This document shows, in pieces, positions 7,282-7,451 of a DNA stretch of 7,451 nucleotides. The stretch's first letter is position 1, and each line of letters opens with the position of its first letter. Made by a program: the position numbers and the translations under genes. The stretch is taken from NCBI GenBank assembly GCA_024643945.1, contig JAHELX010000300.1, positions 1 through 7,451 of the forward strand, given 5' to 3'. Origin of the DNA: Anaerolineales bacterium. GTDB taxonomy: Bacteria; Chloroflexota; Anaerolineae; 4572-78; NAK82. The notes beneath the pieces are model-generated. The model was not told the origin of the DNA and did not search any database. It worked only from the letters and a program-made list of their open reading frames with translations.

Positions 7282-7451
7282 TCACTCCTTCCTTGTCACC
7301 GTCTTCTGATCTATCAAGTCCAGATAAGCGGATTCCAGGTCCACTCCCGCCTGATTCGCCAGCTTCAGCAGATAGGTCAGACAGTCGGCCAGGGCGACCC
7401 GCAGGTCTGGCAGGCGCTCGGTCAGCGCCTGATCGAGGGCCTGGGGCTGAT
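7282..7451 (-). CDS. MazG-like nucleotide pyrophosphohydrolase, C-terminal 55 residues (5'-partial)
   Basis: Reading the minus strand from the right edge gives 55 residues ending at a TGA at 7284-7282. The stretch LRVALADCLTYLLKLA, then NQAGVDLESAYLDLI, matches the last helices of the MazG/dCTPase-like all-alpha NTP pyrophosphohydrolases. There, '(E)ELAD-hydrophobic-x-YLL-x-LA' carries the second metal-binding motif and 'G-[IV]-D-L-E-x-A-x-L' forms the final helix. Such enzymes hydrolyse (d)NTPs to (d)NMP and pyrophosphate. The first motif (ExxE) would lie upstream, outside the window. Oddly, the expected Glu of ExxD is Ala here (A-L-A-D), which could mark a divergent or non-canonical member. 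The tail (QKTVTRKE) is short and charged. The gene directly precedes the deoxynucleoside kinase, which supports a role in deoxynucleotide pool control. Confidence 0.75.
   Translation of the reverse strand, partial: QPQALDQALTERLPDLRVALADCLTYLLKLANQAGVDLESAYLDLIDQKTVTRKE
7285..7290 (-). promoter_or_regulatory. Strong Shine-Dalgarno (AAGGAG) for the kinase, inside the mazG-like gene
   Basis: On the minus strand AAGGAG sits six bases before the GTG at 7278. It doubles as the last two sense codons (Lys-Glu) of the mazG-like gene. The upstream TGA (7284-7282) lies between this site and the GTG, an arrangement suited to ribosome reinitiation or coupling. Confidence 0.8.

Overview
The window is a densely coding, GC-rich (roughly 58-60% by eye) stretch of bacterial chromosome. 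No RNA genes, mobile elements or CRISPR arrays are visible. Two gene clusters converge near position 6,600. A giant polytopic membrane protein, an N-terminally extended PrsW-type protease and a MazG-like/deoxynucleoside kinase pair fit an environmental Chloroflexota (Anaerolineae-like) genome. That assignment is an inference from gene style and composition; no marker gene is present to prove it.

Plus strand, 1-6580: three genes in one tight unit. The first is an enormous multi-pass membrane protein, open at the left edge of the window, with at least 1,569 residues visible. It appears to be built from many diverged copies of a two-helix module of about 50-60 residues. After a 5-nt gap comes a PrsW-family intramembrane metalloprotease with all recognisable active-site motifs intact and a long extra N-terminal membrane region. 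Its stop codon overlaps the start codon of the third gene (ATGA). The third gene encodes a 185-residue protein with one N-terminal membrane segment and a probable extracytoplasmic beta-rich domain resembling the DUF2993/YpmS (TULIP-like) group. The spacing and overlap imply co-transcription and probably translational coupling, so the three products may form a cell-envelope system. What it does cannot be read from the sequence.

Minus strand, 7451-6637: two genes of deoxynucleotide metabolism. A MazG-like nucleotide pyrophosphohydrolase enters from the right edge (only its last 55 residues are here). It is followed after 3 nt by a 213-residue deoxynucleoside kinase that starts with GTG. The kinase's Shine-Dalgarno sequence is formed by the last two sense codons of the mazG-like gene. 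Both enzymes would produce dNMPs, one from dNTPs and one from deoxynucleosides, suggesting pool housekeeping and salvage. The visible MazG motif has Ala where the first metal-binding Glu of ExxD is expected.

The 56-nt gap between the converging clusters (6581-6636) holds no convincing terminator hairpin. Promoters for both clusters lie outside the window.
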